Notes: generated by a model from the sequence alone, not told the origin. 64,000 nucleotides of DNA from Stenotrophomonas sp. SAM-B (GCF_013387485.1 NZ_JABBXB010000002.1:310001-374000); one strand, 5' to 3'; counted from the first letter of the stretch, positions 52,090 to 63,767 are shown. Made by a program: numbers and translations.

Positions 52090-54462
52090 ACACCATTCGC
52101 ATTCGGCGATATCGATGTCGTTCGAGCGCACGTAGTAGGTCGTCTTCAGGCCTTCGCGCCAGGCACTCATGTGCAGCGCGAGCAGGGTGCTGGCGCGGAT
52201 GGTGCTGGGCACGTAGAGGTTGAAGCTGATCGACTGGTCCACGTGGCGCTGGCGGCGGGCGTTCTGGCGGATGCTGGCGAACTGGTCCACCCGGTACGCG
52301 CCTTTCTCGTAGTAGGGGTAGGTGTCCAGCGAGAGCCCCGGTGCAGCGACCGGGCGGCGGAAGTCCTTTTTTTCTTCGTAGTAGAACGCGCCGTAGACCG
52401 GGTCGATCGAGGCCGTGGAGCCGGCGATCTGGGCGGTGCTCATGTTGGGGGCAACCGCCATCAGCCAGCCATTGCGCAGGCCGTTGACCCCCACCTGCGC
52501 CGCCAGTTCGCGCCAGGCCGGGCTGACGTAGCCCCGGGCACGGAAGTACTCGCCGTTCTGCCAGTCGCTGCCGACGAAGGCGCTGTAGCGCCCCTTTTCC
52601 TTGGCCAACGTCATGCTCGCCTGGATGGTCAGGTAGTTGATGCGCTCGTACAGGCTGTCCGCATAGTCCTCGGCCTGGGTGGAGTTCCACTCGATCTGCT
52701 GCAGGGCCAGCAGGTGATGCCAGCCGAACGTGCCCAGGCCGATCGCGCGGTACTTGCGGTTGGTGATGGTCGCCTGCGGCACCGGCAGCTGGTTGAGGTC
52801 GATCACGTTGTCCAGCATCCGCACCTGGATCGGCACCAGGCGCTCCAGCACGTCGGTGGTCAGCAGGTCCGGGGCGGCCGTGACCGCGCGGCCCAGGTTG
52901 ATCGAGGACAGATTGCACACCACGAAATCGCCGGCCTGCTTGGTCGTCACGATCTGGTCGCCGCTGATCATCTCCTGGATCATGCGGGTCGGACTCATGT
53001 TCTGCAGGATCTCCGTGCACAGATTGCTGGAGTAGATGCTGCCGGCATGCTTGTTCGGGTTCATCCGGTTCACTTCATCCCGGTAGAACATGAAGGGATT
53101 GCCGGTCTCCAGCTGGCTGACCATGATCCGCTTGAACAGATCGATGGCCTTGATCGTCCGCCGGCTGATGCGCTCGTCGGCCACCACCTCCTCGTACTTC
53201 TCGCGGAAGCTGCCCTGGCCGCGCTGCTCATCGTGGAAGTCCTGCAGGTACCAACCCTTGATCCGCTTCACCTCATACGGATCGAACAGATACCAGTCAC
53301 CCCGCCGCTCGACTGCCTCCATGAACAGGTCCGGCAGGCACACCGAGGTGAACACATCGTGCGCGCGCAGGCGCTGGTCGCCATTGTTCAGGCGCAGATC
53401 GAGGAAGGCCTCGATGTCGCGGTGCCAGACATCCAGGTACACCGCGATCGCGCCCTTGCGCTGGCCCAGCTGATCCACGCTCACCGCGGTGTTGTTGAGC
53501 TGCTTGATCCACGGCACCACGCCGCCGGAGGAGTTCGCCACGCCTCGGATCGAAGAGCCGGCCGAGCGCACATAGCCAAGGTAGGCGCCCACGCCACCGC
53601 CGTGCTTGGAGACGCGCGCCACGTCGGTGTTGGAGTCGTAGATGCCCTGCAGGCTGTCGTCCACCGTATCGATGAAGCACGACGACAGTTGGCCGCCCAC
53701 CTTGCCGGCATTGGCAAGCGTCGGCGTCGCCACCGTCATGTACAGGTTGGACAGCGCCCAGTACGCCTCGCGCACCAGCAGCATGCGCCGCCGCCGTGAG
53801 CGCTCACCGTGCTCGTGCTCATGCTGCATCAGGTACAGCGCGATGGTCAGCCAGCGTTCCTGCGGCAGCTCATACACCGCACGCGAATGATCGGTGGCGA
53901 GATAGCGGGTGGCCAGCAGATACAGGCCGTTGTAGGCGAACAGGGTGTCGCGCTCGGGCTCGATCATCTGCCCGGCTTCCTCCAGTTCGTCCTTGGAATA
54001 GGCCTTGAGGATGTCGATCGAGTACACGTTACGGTCGGCCAGGCTCTCCTGCAGACCCACATAGGAACCGTACTTCAGCGTGGCATCGTAGAAGCGGTTC
54101 TTGCTGGCGCGCTTGTACAGGCGGCGCAGGTAGAGCCGGGCGGCGAAATGTTCCCAGTCCGGCGCGGTGAGATCGATGCGCGATTCCGCCTCGCGGATCA
54201 GCAGATCCACCATCTCATCGGCGCTGAGCTGTTGCCGGCGCGCGATCTGCCCGAGCACGCTGCGCAGGTAGTCGGCCACGTCCAGCTGCGGGAACTCGGC
54301 GTGCACGCTGTGCACGGTCCGCTCCAGTCGCCCCTGGTCGAACGGCATGCGCCGGTTGCCGCCTTCCTTGGTGATCCACAGCGTTTCATTGGCAGTGGCC
54401 GCATCAAAGGCGGTATCGGTCGGCGGGGTGAGGGTCGAGGTGACGGTGTCGTCGATGTTCAT
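52081..54462 (-). CDS. nrdA: Class I ribonucleotide reductase alpha (catalytic) subunit
   Basis: A 793-residue catalytic subunit. It has an N-terminal ATP-cone (GGNRRMPFDQGRLERTV), the first active-site Cys in GGQLSSCFIDTVDDS, and the loop NLCTEI for the thiyl radical Cys. PNMSTAQIAGSTASIDPVYG carries the conserved ribonucleotide-binding segment, and the C-terminal redox pair is in CEWCGS. The ATG at 54462 has AAGGAG upstream; an ATG at 54477 lies 5 codons earlier. The last two codons fall in a REP palindrome. NrdR-like boxes lie about 240 bases upstream. Confidence 0.93.
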   Translation of the reverse strand: MNIDDTVTSTLTPPTDTAFDAATANETLWITKEGGNRRMPFDQGRLERTVHSVHAEFPQLDVADYLRSVLGQIARRQQLSADEMVDLLIREAESRIDLTAPDWEHFAARLYLRRLYKRASKNRFYDATLKYGSYVGLQESLADRNVYSIDILKAYSKDELEEAGQMIEPERDTLFAYNGLYLLATRYLATDHSRAVYELPQERWLTIALYLMQHEHEHGERSRRRRMLLVREAYWALSNLYMTVATPTLANAGKVGGQLSSCFIDTVDDSLQGIYDSNTDVARVSKHGGGVGAYLGYVRSAGSSIRGVANSSGGVVPWIKQLNNTAVSVDQLGQRKGAIAVYLDVWHRDIEAFLDLRLNNGDQRLRAHDVFTSVCLPDLFMEAVERRGDWYLFDPYEVKRIKGWYLQDFHDEQRGQGSFREKYEEVVADERISRRTIKAIDLFKRIMVSQLETGNPFMFYRDEVNRMNPNKHAGSIYSSNLCTEILQNMSPTRMIQEMISGDQIVTTKQAGDFVVCNLSSINLGRAVTAAPDLLTTDVLERLVPIQVRMLDNVIDLNQLPVPQATITNRKYRAIGLGTFGWHHLLALQQIEWNSTQAEDYADSLYERINYLTIQASMTLAKEKGRYSAFVGSDWQNGEYFRARGYVSPAWRELAAQVGVNGLRNGWLMAVAPNMSTAQIAGSTASIDPVYGAFYYEEKKDFRRPVAAPGLSLDTYPYYEKGAYRVDQFASIRQNARRQRHVDQSISFNLYVPSTIRASTLLALHMSAWREGLKTTYYVRSNDIDIAECEWCGS

Positions 54463-54699
54463 GCGATCTCCTTGCATGGCGCAGTGCCCAGCAGGCGGCG
54501 CGGCAGAGCCGAGCGGCAGCCGGACAGAAGGCGTGTTGGGTGGGCAGGCCCTGCGTGTGCAGGAATACGTCGCCAGAGGCTCACATCGGTGGCGACGGGC
54601 CTTGCTTCCAGGCGCCGGTCAGGTGGTACGACGGGGCGTTCAAGAGCAACGGGGCGTCGAGACGGTGCACCGGGCCTGGCGGAAGCGGGGAGCCGATGG

Positions 54700-54747
54700 A
54701 CACAACATAGTGGGGTGCGAGTGGATCGTCAACCGAAGATGTAGTGC
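54700..54747. promoter_or_regulatory. Pair of NrdR-like boxes upstream of nrdA
   Basis: Box 1 (54700-54715) reads ACACAACATAGTGGGG and box 2 (54732-54747) ACCGAAGATGTAGTGC. They match the NrdR consensus ACACWATATATWGTGT at about 12 and 10 of 16 positions. Their spacing of 32 bases (three helical turns) is the canonical arrangement. Confidence 0.55.
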
Positions 54748-54812
54748 TTTTTTGTCGCAGGGGCAGAGCGCAGGGGAGATGAACATCCGGTACAGCCTGC
54801 ACTATCAAACGC

Positions 54813-54833
54813 AAATGCGAGCCGTTATCATTT
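54813..54833 (+). promoter_or_regulatory. Fur-like box of the siderophore operon
   Basis: The half-sites AAATGCGAG and TTATCATTT are separated by 3 bases, forming a 21-base imperfect dyad of Fur type, about 100 bases before the exporter gene. Iron repression of the siderophore operon is expected. Confidence 0.65.
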
Positions 54834-54932
54834 GATGGATCACAGGGCGGTGATGCGTTCGCAACCGGATGGCAGAACCGCGCGCGCGTTGGCGCACCGC
54901 GTGGTTCAACTTCTTATTGGCTGTGGTGTTCA

Positions 54933-56132
54933 ATGTCTTCACGTCCTGTCGTTTCCGGTTTGCCCGCCCTCGTATCCGCCGCCTTGCTCGGCACCATGGC
55001 GATGATGGCGTTCGTGTCCGTGATCGGCCCGGTGGTGCGGGTGCTGGGCCTGGCCGAGTGGCACGCCGGCCTGTCGGTGACCGCGGCGGGTGTGTTGTGG
55101 ATGCTGTCGGCACGGCGCTGGGGCGCGCTCAGCGATCGCATCGGCCGCAAGCGCGTGCTGTTGATCGCACTGGCGGCCTATGCCGTGATCTATGTGGCGC
55201 TGGCGGTGTTCGTCGATGTGGCGCTGACCTCACCGCCGGCGATCTGGCTCTCCGTGCTGGTCCTGGTCGGCACGCGTGCCCTGGTCGGGCTGTTTTATGC
55301 CGCCGTGCCACCGACCGCCGCGGCCATCATTGCCGATCAGGCGGCCCCGGGGCAGCGCGGCAGCGTGATGGCCAAGCTCGGCACCGCCAACGCACTGGGC
55401 ATGGTGCTGGGCCCGGCCGCCGCCGGTTGGATCGCTTACAAGAATCTCTCGCTCACACTGTATGTGGCCGCGTTGTTGCCGTTGCTGTCGCTGCTGATGA
55501 TCTGGTGGCGCTTGCCGAATACGCCTCCCGTCGCGCCGACGCATACCGGCCCCAAGCCGACGCTCGGGCTCGGCGATGCACGCCTGCGCCTGCCGCTGCT
55601 GGCGGTGTTCGCCGCGATGATCTCGGTCACCATCGCGCAGGTGACGGTCGGCTTCTTCGCGATCGACCGCCTGCGCCTGTCGCCGGCAGACGGCGCGCGC
55701 ATGGCCGGGCTGGCCTTGACTGCCGTCGGCGTGGGCCTGATCTTCGCGCAGGGCCTGGTGATGAAGCTCAAGGACATCCGCCCGACGCGCTGGATCCTGG
55801 TCGGCGCACTGATCTCCGGGTTGGGCTTTGCGTCGGTCGCGCTGGTCAGCGTGCCGTGGCAGCTGCTGGCCAGCTATGCGATCGCTGCGTTCGGCATGGG
55901 CTTCGTGTTCCCCAATTTCCAGGCGCTGGCCGCCGATTCGGTGGAGGCACACGAGCAGGGCGCCGCCGCGGGCACGGTCGCGTCGGTGCAGGGCATGGGC
56001 ATGGTGGTCGGGCCGATGATCGGCACGCTGCTGTACCGCTGGTCGCCGAGCGCGCCGTACCTGCTGGTCGGCGTGGTGCTGCTCATCCTGGCCATCTCCG
56101 CAGCGGCGCACCGCGAGCGGGGTGCGGCATGA
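54933..56132 (+). CDS. MFS transporter, probable siderophore exporter
   Basis: A 399-residue 12-TM DHA1-type MFS protein with motif A RWGALSDRIGRKRVLLIAL and motif C LGTANALGMVLGPAAAGWIAYK. It is the first gene of the entC-E-B-F-A operon and overlaps entC by ATGA. This matches the position of EntS-type enterobactin exporters, although the sequence is a generic DHA1 (TetA-like) protein. Its export substrate is inferred to be the catecholate made by the downstream enzymes. Confidence 0.85.
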   Translation: MSSRPVVSGLPALVSAALLGTMAMMAFVSVIGPVVRVLGLAEWHAGLSVTAAGVLWMLSARRWGALSDRIGRKRVLLIALAAYAVIYVALAVFVDVALTSPPAIWLSVLVLVGTRALVGLFYAAVPPTAAAIIADQAAPGQRGSVMAKLGTANALGMVLGPAAAGWIAYKNLSLTLYVAALLPLLSLLMIWWRLPNTPPVAPTHTGPKPTLGLGDARLRLPLLAVFAAMISVTIAQVTVGFFAIDRLRLSPADGARMAGLALTAVGVGLIFAQGLVMKLKDIRPTRWILVGALISGLGFASVALVSVPWQLLASYAIAAFGMGFVFPNFQALAADSVEAHEQGAAAGTVASVQGMGMVVGPMIGTLLYRWSPSAPYLLVGVVLLILAISAAAHRERGAA

Positions 56133-57307
56133 ACGAGATGCTCGCCCGCGGAGTAGCTGAAGAGATGAGCGACACCACCGCCCTCGACGCCGCCGATGCG
56201 CCGTACTTCCTGCTGCGCAGCCCGCAGCAGGCGATGGAAGCGCAGGGTGTGCGCGCGCGGCTGCCGTCCGGCGCGACCGCCACGCTGGCCGGGCGCGTCG
56301 CTGCGTTCTTCGCCGCGCCGCGCTCCGGCCCGCGCTTGCTGGTGGGTGCGGTGCCGTTCGATCCCGAGCAGGGCGATGCGCTGTATCAGCCGGACCAGGT
56401 GTCCGGCCAGCCCACGGTGGTCCGTGTGGAAACGCCGACGCTGGTCGGTGATGTGGTCGCTGAACCGTCTGCGGATGCGTATGCGCAGGCAGTGGCAACG
56501 GCCGTCACCGAACTGCAGCGCAGCGACAGTCCGCTGGAGAAAGTCGTGCTCGCCCGCAGCCTGCGCGTCACCACCGCGCAGCCGCTGCATCCGCGCGTGC
56601 TGGCCGCGCGCCTGGGCAAGGATCCCAGTGTGGCCACCTACGTGGTGCCGGTGCCCGCCGCGGTCGCGGCCGACCCGGCCTGGCTGGTCGGTGCCACCCC
56701 GGAACTGCTGGTCTCCAAGCGCGGTGACCGCGTGCTGTCGCACCCCCTCGCAGGCTCGGCCCGTCGTTCGGCCGATCCCGCCGAAGATGCGCGCGCCGCC
56801 GAAACGCTGCTGGCCTCGGCCAAGGATCATGACGAGCACCGCCACGTGGTCGAGGCCATCGTCGCCGCGCTCGCCCCGCTGTGCCACCACGTCGAAGCGC
56901 AGCCGCGCCCGACGCTGCATGCCACCGCGACCATGTGGCACCTCGGTACCCGCATCCACGGCACGCTGAAAGATGCGTCAGTTTCCTCGGCCGCCCTGGT
57001 CGCGCTGCTGCATCCCACCCCGGCGGTGTGCGGTACGCCGCGCCAACAGGCGCTGGCGCTGATCCGCCAGGCCGAACCGGTCGCGCGGGGATTCTATGCC
57101 GGCGCCGTCGGCTGGACCGATGCCCAGGGCGATGGCGACTGGTACGTGGCGATCCGCTGCGCACGGGTGCAGGGCACCGAAGTGCGCCTGTATGCCGGTG
57201 CCGGCATCGTCGCGGACTCACACCCCGATCTCGAGGTAGCCGAAACGGCTGCCAAGTTCATGGCCCTGCTGACCGCGCTCGGCGTCCATGACGTTCGTTC
57301 TTTCTGA
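56129..57307 (+). CDS. entC: Isochorismate synthase
   Basis: A 392-residue MST-family enzyme converting chorismate to isochorismate, the first step of 2,3-dihydroxybenzoate (DHB) synthesis. [13 protein letters not shown] carries the catalytic Lys, [13 protein letters not shown] binds the carboxylates, and [14 protein letters not shown] and [10 protein letters not shown] supply metal and acid residues. [26 protein letters not shown] is also standard. Length equals E. coli EntC (391). It overlaps both neighbours' ends (ATGA with the exporter; the entE start lies 17 bases after its stop). Confidence 0.93.
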   Translation: MNEMLARGVAEEMSDTTALDAADAPYFLLRSPQQAMEAQGVRARLPSGATATLAGRVAAFFAAPRSGPRLLVGAVPFDPEQGDALYQPDQVSGQPTVVRVETPTLVGDVVAEPSADAYAQAVATAVTELQRSDSPLEKVVLARSLRVTTAQPLHPRVLAARLGKDPSVATYVVPVPAAVAADPAWLVGATPELLVSKRGDRVLSHPLAGSARRSADPAEDARAAETLLASAKDHDEHRHVVEAIVAALAPLCHHVEAQPRPTLHATATMWHLGTRIHGTLKDASVSSAALVALLHPTPAVCGTPRQQALALIRQAEPVARGFYAGAVGWTDAQGDGDWYVAIRCARVQGTEVRLYAGAGIVADSHPDLEVAETAAKFMALLTALGVHDVRSF

Positions 57308-57323
57308 TGTGCGGGAGCTGTCC

Positions 57324-58975
<1,652 letters not shown>

Positions 58976-58976
<1 letters not shown>

Positions 58977-59611
58977 TGGCGCTGCCCAAGATCCAACCGT
59001 ATCCGCTGCCGACCCAGGCCGAGCTGCCGACCCCGCGTGGGGCCTGGCAGCCGGACACCGCGCGCGTGGCGCTGCTGGTGCATGACATGCAGCGCTACTT
59101 CCTGGCCGCCTTCGCGCCGGATGCGGCACCGCTGGCCCCGGCCGTGGCCAACATCGCGCGCCTGCTCACGCACTGCCGTGCGCGTGGCATCCCGGTGTTC
59201 TACACCGCACAGCGCGGCAACCAGGACCGGCGTGATCGTGGCCTGCAGGCCGATCTGTGGGGCCCGGGCATGTCCGCCACCGAGGAACACGAAGCCATCA
59301 TCGAGGCCGTGGCCCCGGTGGAGGGCGACCATGTCCTGGTCAAACACCGCTACAGCGCGTTCCAGCGCAGCAATCTGGACACCATGATGCGCGCGCGTGG
59401 CCGCGACCAGTTGCTGGTCACCGGCGTGTACGCGCATATCGGCTGTACCGCCACTGTCGCCGAAGGCTTCCAGCGCGACATCGAGAGTTTCATCGCCGCC
59501 GACGCGGTCGCCGACTTCTCGCGGGCCGACCATGACCTGGCCCTGCATTGGATCGCCCGCACCTGTGGCGTGCCGATGACCACCGATCACCTGCTGGAGA
59601 TGCTGGCATGA
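58976..59611 (+). CDS. entB: Isochorismatase (EntB lyase domain only)
   Basis: A 211-residue isochorismate lyase that yields 2,3-dihydro-DHB. The hydrolase fold includes D37 in LLVHDMQRYF, HRYSAFQRSNLD and GVYAHIGCTATVAEGF. Enterobacterial EntB (about 285 residues) also carries a C-terminal aryl carrier domain; here the protein ends at LLEMLA and the carrier is a separate gene overlapping by ATGA. Stand-alone isochorismatases are known in other bacteria, so this is a split rather than a truncated form. Confidence 0.9.
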
Positions 59612-59859
59612 CCGCACTGACCCTGGAGCGCATGCGCGCCGATGTCGCCGGGATGCTCGGCGAAGCCCCCGAGGACATCCAGGACGACGAGAACCTGATG
59701 GACCTGGGGCTGGATTCGATGCGCGTGCTCGGCCTGGTACTGGCCTGGGGCAACACCGGCATCCCGCTGGAATTCAGTCATCTGGCCGAACACGCCACGC
59801 TGGGTGGCTGGTGGACCGTGGTGCAGCGGCTGCAGGCCGAGGCGGCGGCCAGCGCATGA
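59608..59859 (+). CDS. Stand-alone aryl carrier protein (ArCP)
   Basis: An 83-residue phosphopantetheine carrier. LMDLGLDSMRVLGLVL contains the attachment Ser (S37), and helix I is TLERMRADVAGML. It replaces the ArCP domain of EntB: it would be loaded with DHB by EntE and feed the EntF condensation domain. It overlaps entB and entF by 4 bases each, so stoichiometry is translationally set. Confidence 0.88.
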   Translation: MTALTLERMRADVAGMLGEAPEDIQDDENLMDLGLDSMRVLGLVLAWGNTGIPLEFSHLAEHATLGGWWTVVQRLQAEAAASA

Positions 59860-62800
59860 ACGCCCGTGCGGTGCCAGGCGCGGCCGAGCCCATCGTCCGC
59901 GGGCTGAGCGAGGCCCAGGCGGGCCTGTGGTATGCCCAGCGGCTGGCGCCGGACAATCCTGCGTTCAACACCGCCCACGCCGTCTGGATCGAGGGTGCGC
60001 TGGATGTCGCGGCTTTCGTGCGTGCCGCCGACCAGGCCGCGCAGGAAGCGGAGGCGCTGGCCCTGCGCATCGTCGAGGACGTGCAGGGCGCACCCGGCCA
60101 GTGGCTCGACCCGCAGCACACGCCGACGTTGCAGGTGCTGGATCTGTCCGATCAGCCGGACCCCGCCGCTGCCGCGCGCCAGGCCATGCAGCGCGACCGG
60201 CTCAGCCCGGTGGATCCCGCCCGCGATCGGCTCAGCCAACAGCGTCTGTTCCTGCTCGGCCCGGCGCGCAGCGTCTGGTACCTGCGCGTGCACCACCTGG
60301 CCACCGATGGCTACGGCATGGGGCTGCTGACCGAGCGCGTCTGCGCGCTGTATGCAGGTCATCCGCAGCAGGCTGCGGTGGCACCGTTGCTGCCCGTGCT
60401 GGATGAAGATACCCAGTACCGTGACAGCGAGCGCCGCACGCGCGATGCCGCTTACTGGCGCGAGGCCATGGCCGGTGCGCCGGCCGCCACCGGCCTGCAG
60501 GCGGGCGTGGCGCCGGCCGCAGCGGATGCGCTGCGCCACGTGCAGCCGATCGACACCGCCCTGCGCGAGCGCCTGCACGCGGCAGCGGCCGCGATCGGCC
60601 AGCCTTGGCCGGACCTGCTGACCGCGCTTGGCGCAGAGTACTGCCGCCGGATCAGTGGGGAAGCGGAGGCGGTGATCGGCGTGCCCTTCATGGGCCGCCT
60701 CGGCAGCGTCTCCGCCCGCGTCCCGGCGATGGTGATGAACGTCCTGCCGCTGCGGGTCGCGGCCACGCACGACACCGTGGATGCCTATGTGCGCGATATC
60801 GCCATGCGCCTGATGCGTGGCCGGCGCCATGGTCGCTACCGGGGTGAGCAGCTGCGGCGCGACCTCGGGCTGATCGGCGGCCAGCGTCGCCTGCACGGTC
60901 CGCTGGTCAATGTGCAGCCGTTCTATCGGCCGCTGCAGCTGGCCGGCGTCACTGCGACGCTCGAGGTGCTCTCCACCGGTCCAGTCGATGACGTGACGCT
61001 CGGCTTCCGCGGGGATGGCGTGGCCGTGCTCGATCTGGAGATCGAGGCCAATCCCGCGCTGTACACCCCCACACAGGTGCAGGCGCATGCCGCGCGCCTG
61101 CTGCATTTCGTGTCGGCCGCGCTGGACGTCCAGGCCACCGGCGGCACGATCGCTTCGGTGCCGCTGTGCACGCCCGCCGAAGCGCAGCGCTATCTACATG
61201 ACATCAACGCCACGGCGCATCCGGTGCCCGAGCTCAGCCTGGCCGCGCTGATCACCGCACGGATGGCAGCGACGCCGGCGGCCACCGCGGTGGTCTTCGG
61301 CGCGCATCAGCTGAGCTTCGCCGAACTGGAGCAGCGCAGCCGTGCGCTGGCCCTGCAGCTGCAGGCCCAAGGCGTGGGCCGCGAGGCGACGGTGGTTGTG
61401 GCGCTGCCGCGCTCGCTGGAGCTGATCATCGCCCTGGTCGCGGTGCTGCGTGCCGGTGGCGCCTACCTGCCGGTGGACCTGGCCCATCCGGACGAGCGCC
61501 TGGCCCGGATCCTGCGCTCGGCGCAGCCGGTCTGCGTGCTGGCGCTGGCAGATGATCGCGCGCGGTTCCCGGACACACCCGTGCTGGACCCTGCCCAGTG
61601 GCAGCGTCACAGCGACGCCGGGCTGACCACCGTGCCGCAGCCGGACGATGCGGCTTATGTCATCTACACCTCCGGCTCCACCGGCGAGCCCAAGGGCGTG
61701 GTGATCGAGCACCGCGCCATCGTCAACCGGCTGGAGTGGATGCGCGAGCATTACGCGATCCAGCCCGACGACCGCATCCTGCAGAAGACCCCGGCCACCT
61801 TCGATGTCTCGGTGTGGGAGTTCTTCCTGCCGCTGATCAGCGGCGCCACCCTGGTGGTGGCCCCGCCCGAGGCGCATCGCGATCCGCTGGCGCTGGCCGC
61901 ACTGATCCGCCAGCACGCGATCACCACCCTGCATTTCGTGCCGTCGATGCTGGCCGCGTTCCTGGCGGCCCCGGCCGCGCGCGGGCTGCAGCTGCGCCGC
62001 GTGTTCACCAGTGGCGAAGCACTGGATGCCGCGCTGCGCGACCGCTTCCATGCCACGGTCCAGGCCGAGCTGCACAATCTCTATGGCCCCACCGAGGCCG
62101 CCGTGGATGTCAGCTTCTGGCCCGCCAGCCAGGACGACACCTCCGCACCGGTGCCGATCGGCCATCCGGTCTGGAACACCTGCCTGTACGTGCTGGATGC
62201 CGGGATGCAACCGCTGCCGCCCGGCGTCGCCGGCGATCTGTATCTCGGCGGGGTACAGCTGGCACGCGGCTATCTGGGGCGCGACGATCTGACCGCCGAG
62301 CGCTTCCTGCCCGATCCGTTCGTTGCCGGCGGACGCCTGTATCGCACCGGCGACGTGGCGCGCTGGCGCGAAGACGGGGCAGTGGAGTATCTCGGCCGCA
62401 GCGATCACCAGGTCAAGCTGCGTGGCCTGCGCATCGAGCTCGGCGAAATCGACGCTGCACTGCGTTCGGCACCGGGCGTCACCCGGGCCGAAGTGCTGCT
62501 ACGCGAAGACCGCCCCGGCGAGCCAAGGCTGGTGGCCTACCTCAACGCGGGTGGCCCGGCGCTGGAGACGCTGCGGGGGCATCTGGCCAACCGGCTGCCG
62601 GACTACATGGTGCCCGGGGCCTTCGTGGAGCTGGACCACTGGCCGGTCACGGCCAACGGCAAACTGGATCGTGCCGCGTTGCCGGCACCGGCGCAGGCGT
62701 CCGCCTCGGGCGTTGCGCCACGCACCTCGACCGAGCAGGTGCTGGCCGCGTTGTTCGCCGAAACGCTGGGGCTGAGCACACCGGTCAGTGCCGATGCGGA

Positions 62801-63767
62801 TTTCTTCGCACTCGGCGGCGACTCCCTCAGTGCCGTGCACCTGCTGCTGGCGATCCAGCAGCGGTGGCGCTGCGACCTCGGCCTGGGCGCGGTATTCGCG
62901 GCACCCACGGTCGCCGCGCTGGCGGCCCGTATCGATGCGCCGCCCACCGCCACCGATCATGGGCTGGCCCCGATGATCCGGCTGGCCAGCGGAGATGCGG
63001 CGCGCGCCCCGCTGTATGTGATCCATCCTGCCGGCGGCATCGCCTGGAACTACCGCGACCTGGCCCGCGCACTGGCACCCGCGCGTGAGGTGCAGGGCCT
63101 GCAGTCGCCGGTCCTCGATCCCACCCGGCCACTGCCGGCGAGCATCGAAGCACTGGCGGCCGACTACGCGGAGCGCATCCTCGCATTGGGCCGCCCCGGG
63201 CCGGTGCATCTGCTGGGCTGGTCGGTCGGCGGCATCCTCGCCCAGGCCATGGCGGTGCACCTGCGCGGGCGCGGCCACGAGGTCGGCGTCCTGGCCCTGC
63301 TCGATGCCTATCCCAGCGAGTGCTGGCGGGCCGAACCCGAGCCGGACCCGACCGCCGCGCTGCGTGCTCTGCTCGCCATCGCCGGGCATGACCCGGAAGC
63401 GCATCCCGAGCTGGACAGCCGCGCCCGCATCCTGGCGTTCCTGCGCCGCGGTGACAGCGCACTGGGCAACCTGCCGGATATCGTCCTCGATGGCGTGGTC
63501 CGCGCCGTCACCGGCACCAACCGCTTGATCCGCGCCCATCACCACACGCACTACGACGGTCCGCTGCTGCACGTGCGCGCCGGCCGCGACCATCTCGCCC
63601 GCCCGCAGCTGCAGTCCGCGTTGTGGCAGGCCCATGCCGCCCACGTGGAGGCGATCGACCTTCCTTTCCTGCACGCCGAGCTCACCGGCCGCGATGCCGT
63701 GGCGCAGATCGCGCCCTGGCTGGATGCGCATCTTCGGCGGCACGACCTACACAGGACACCAGCATGA
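59856..63767 (+). CDS. entF: Enterobactin synthetase component F-like NRPS (C-A-PCP-TE)
   Basis: A 1303-residue NRPS. The condensation domain has HHLATDG. The adenylation domain (about 450-950) has VIYTSGSTGEPKGVVIEHR and a serine code readable as D-V-W (FDVSVWEF), H (LHFVPS), F-S (VFTSGEAL) and L..V (NLYGPTEAAVDV). The PCP domain carries FFALGGDSLSAVHLL and the thioesterase GWSVGGILAQ with LLDAYPSE. It should activate serine and cyclise DHB-Ser units, giving enterobactin or a related catecholate. Length matches EntF (1293). Confidence 0.93.
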   Translation: MNARAVPGAAEPIVRGLSEAQAGLWYAQRLAPDNPAFNTAHAVWIEGALDVAAFVRAADQAAQEAEALALRIVEDVQGAPGQWLDPQHTPTLQVLDLSDQPDPAAAARQAMQRDRLSPVDPARDRLSQQRLFLLGPARSVWYLRVHHLATDGYGMGLLTERVCALYAGHPQQAAVAPLLPVLDEDTQYRDSERRTRDAAYWREAMAGAPAATGLQAGVAPAAADALRHVQPIDTALRERLHAAAAAIGQPWPDLLTALGAEYCRRISGEAEAVIGVPFMGRLGSVSARVPAMVMNVLPLRVAATHDTVDAYVRDIAMRLMRGRRHGRYRGEQLRRDLGLIGGQRRLHGPLVNVQPFYRPLQLAGVTATLEVLSTGPVDDVTLGFRGDGVAVLDLEIEANPALYTPTQVQAHAARLLHFVSAALDVQATGGTIASVPLCTPAEAQRYLHDINATAHPVPELSLAALITARMAATPAATAVVFGAHQLSFAELEQRSRALALQLQAQGVGREATVVVALPRSLELIIALVAVLRAGGAYLPVDLAHPDERLARILRSAQPVCVLALADDRARFPDTPVLDPAQWQRHSDAGLTTVPQPDDAAYVIYTSGSTGEPKGVVIEHRAIVNRLEWMREHYAIQPDDRILQKTPATFDVSVWEFFLPLISGATLVVAPPEAHRDPLALAALIRQHAITTLHFVPSMLAAFLAAPAARGLQLRRVFTSGEALDAALRDRFHATVQAELHNLYGPTEAAVDVSFWPASQDDTSAPVPIGHPVWNTCLYVLDAGMQPLPPGVAGDLYLGGVQLARGYLGRDDLTAERFLPDPFVAGGRLYRTGDVARWREDGAVEYLGRSDHQVKLRGLRIELGEIDAALRSAPGVTRAEVLLREDRPGEPRLVAYLNAGGPALETLRGHLANRLPDYMVPGAFVELDHWPVTANGKLDRAALPAPAQASASGVAPRTSTEQVLAALFAETLGLSTPVSADADFFALGGDSLSAVHLLLAIQQRWRCDLGLGAVFAAPTVAALAARIDAPPTATDHGLAPMIRLASGDAARAPLYVIHPAGGIAWNYRDLARALAPAREVQGLQSPVLDPTRPLPASIEALAADYAERILALGRPGPVHLLGWSVGGILAQAMAVHLRGRGHEVGVLALLDAYPSECWRAEPEPDPTAALRALLAIAGHDPEAHPELDSRARILAFLRRGDSALGNLPDIVLDGVVRAVTGTNRLIRAHHHTHYDGPLLHVRAGRDHLARPQLQSALWQAHAAHVEAIDLPFLHAELTGRDAVAQIAPWLDAHLRRHDLHRTPA

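Larger units (their letters stand above)
54463..54932. other. Divergent regulatory region between nrdA and the siderophore operon
   Basis: A 470-base gene-free region. On the nrdA side a ~240-base GC-rich leader contains a perfect 8-bp inverted repeat CGTCGCCA / TGGCGACG (54568-54575 and 54590-54597). Centrally it has two NrdR-like boxes. On the siderophore side it has a Fur-like box about 100 bases before the exporter gene. No tRNA or conserved riboswitch core was recognised. Confidence 0.7.

Noticed and set aside
52039..53799. A 586-codon plus-strand frame opposite nrdA
   Set aside because: Antisense to a clear RNR catalytic subunit; no recognisable domain.
54475..54700. Possible cobalamin riboswitch in the nrdA leader
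   Set aside because: I looked for the B12-box core (GCCACTG) and conserved loops in the nrdA-sense strand and did not find them; only generic hairpins are visible.
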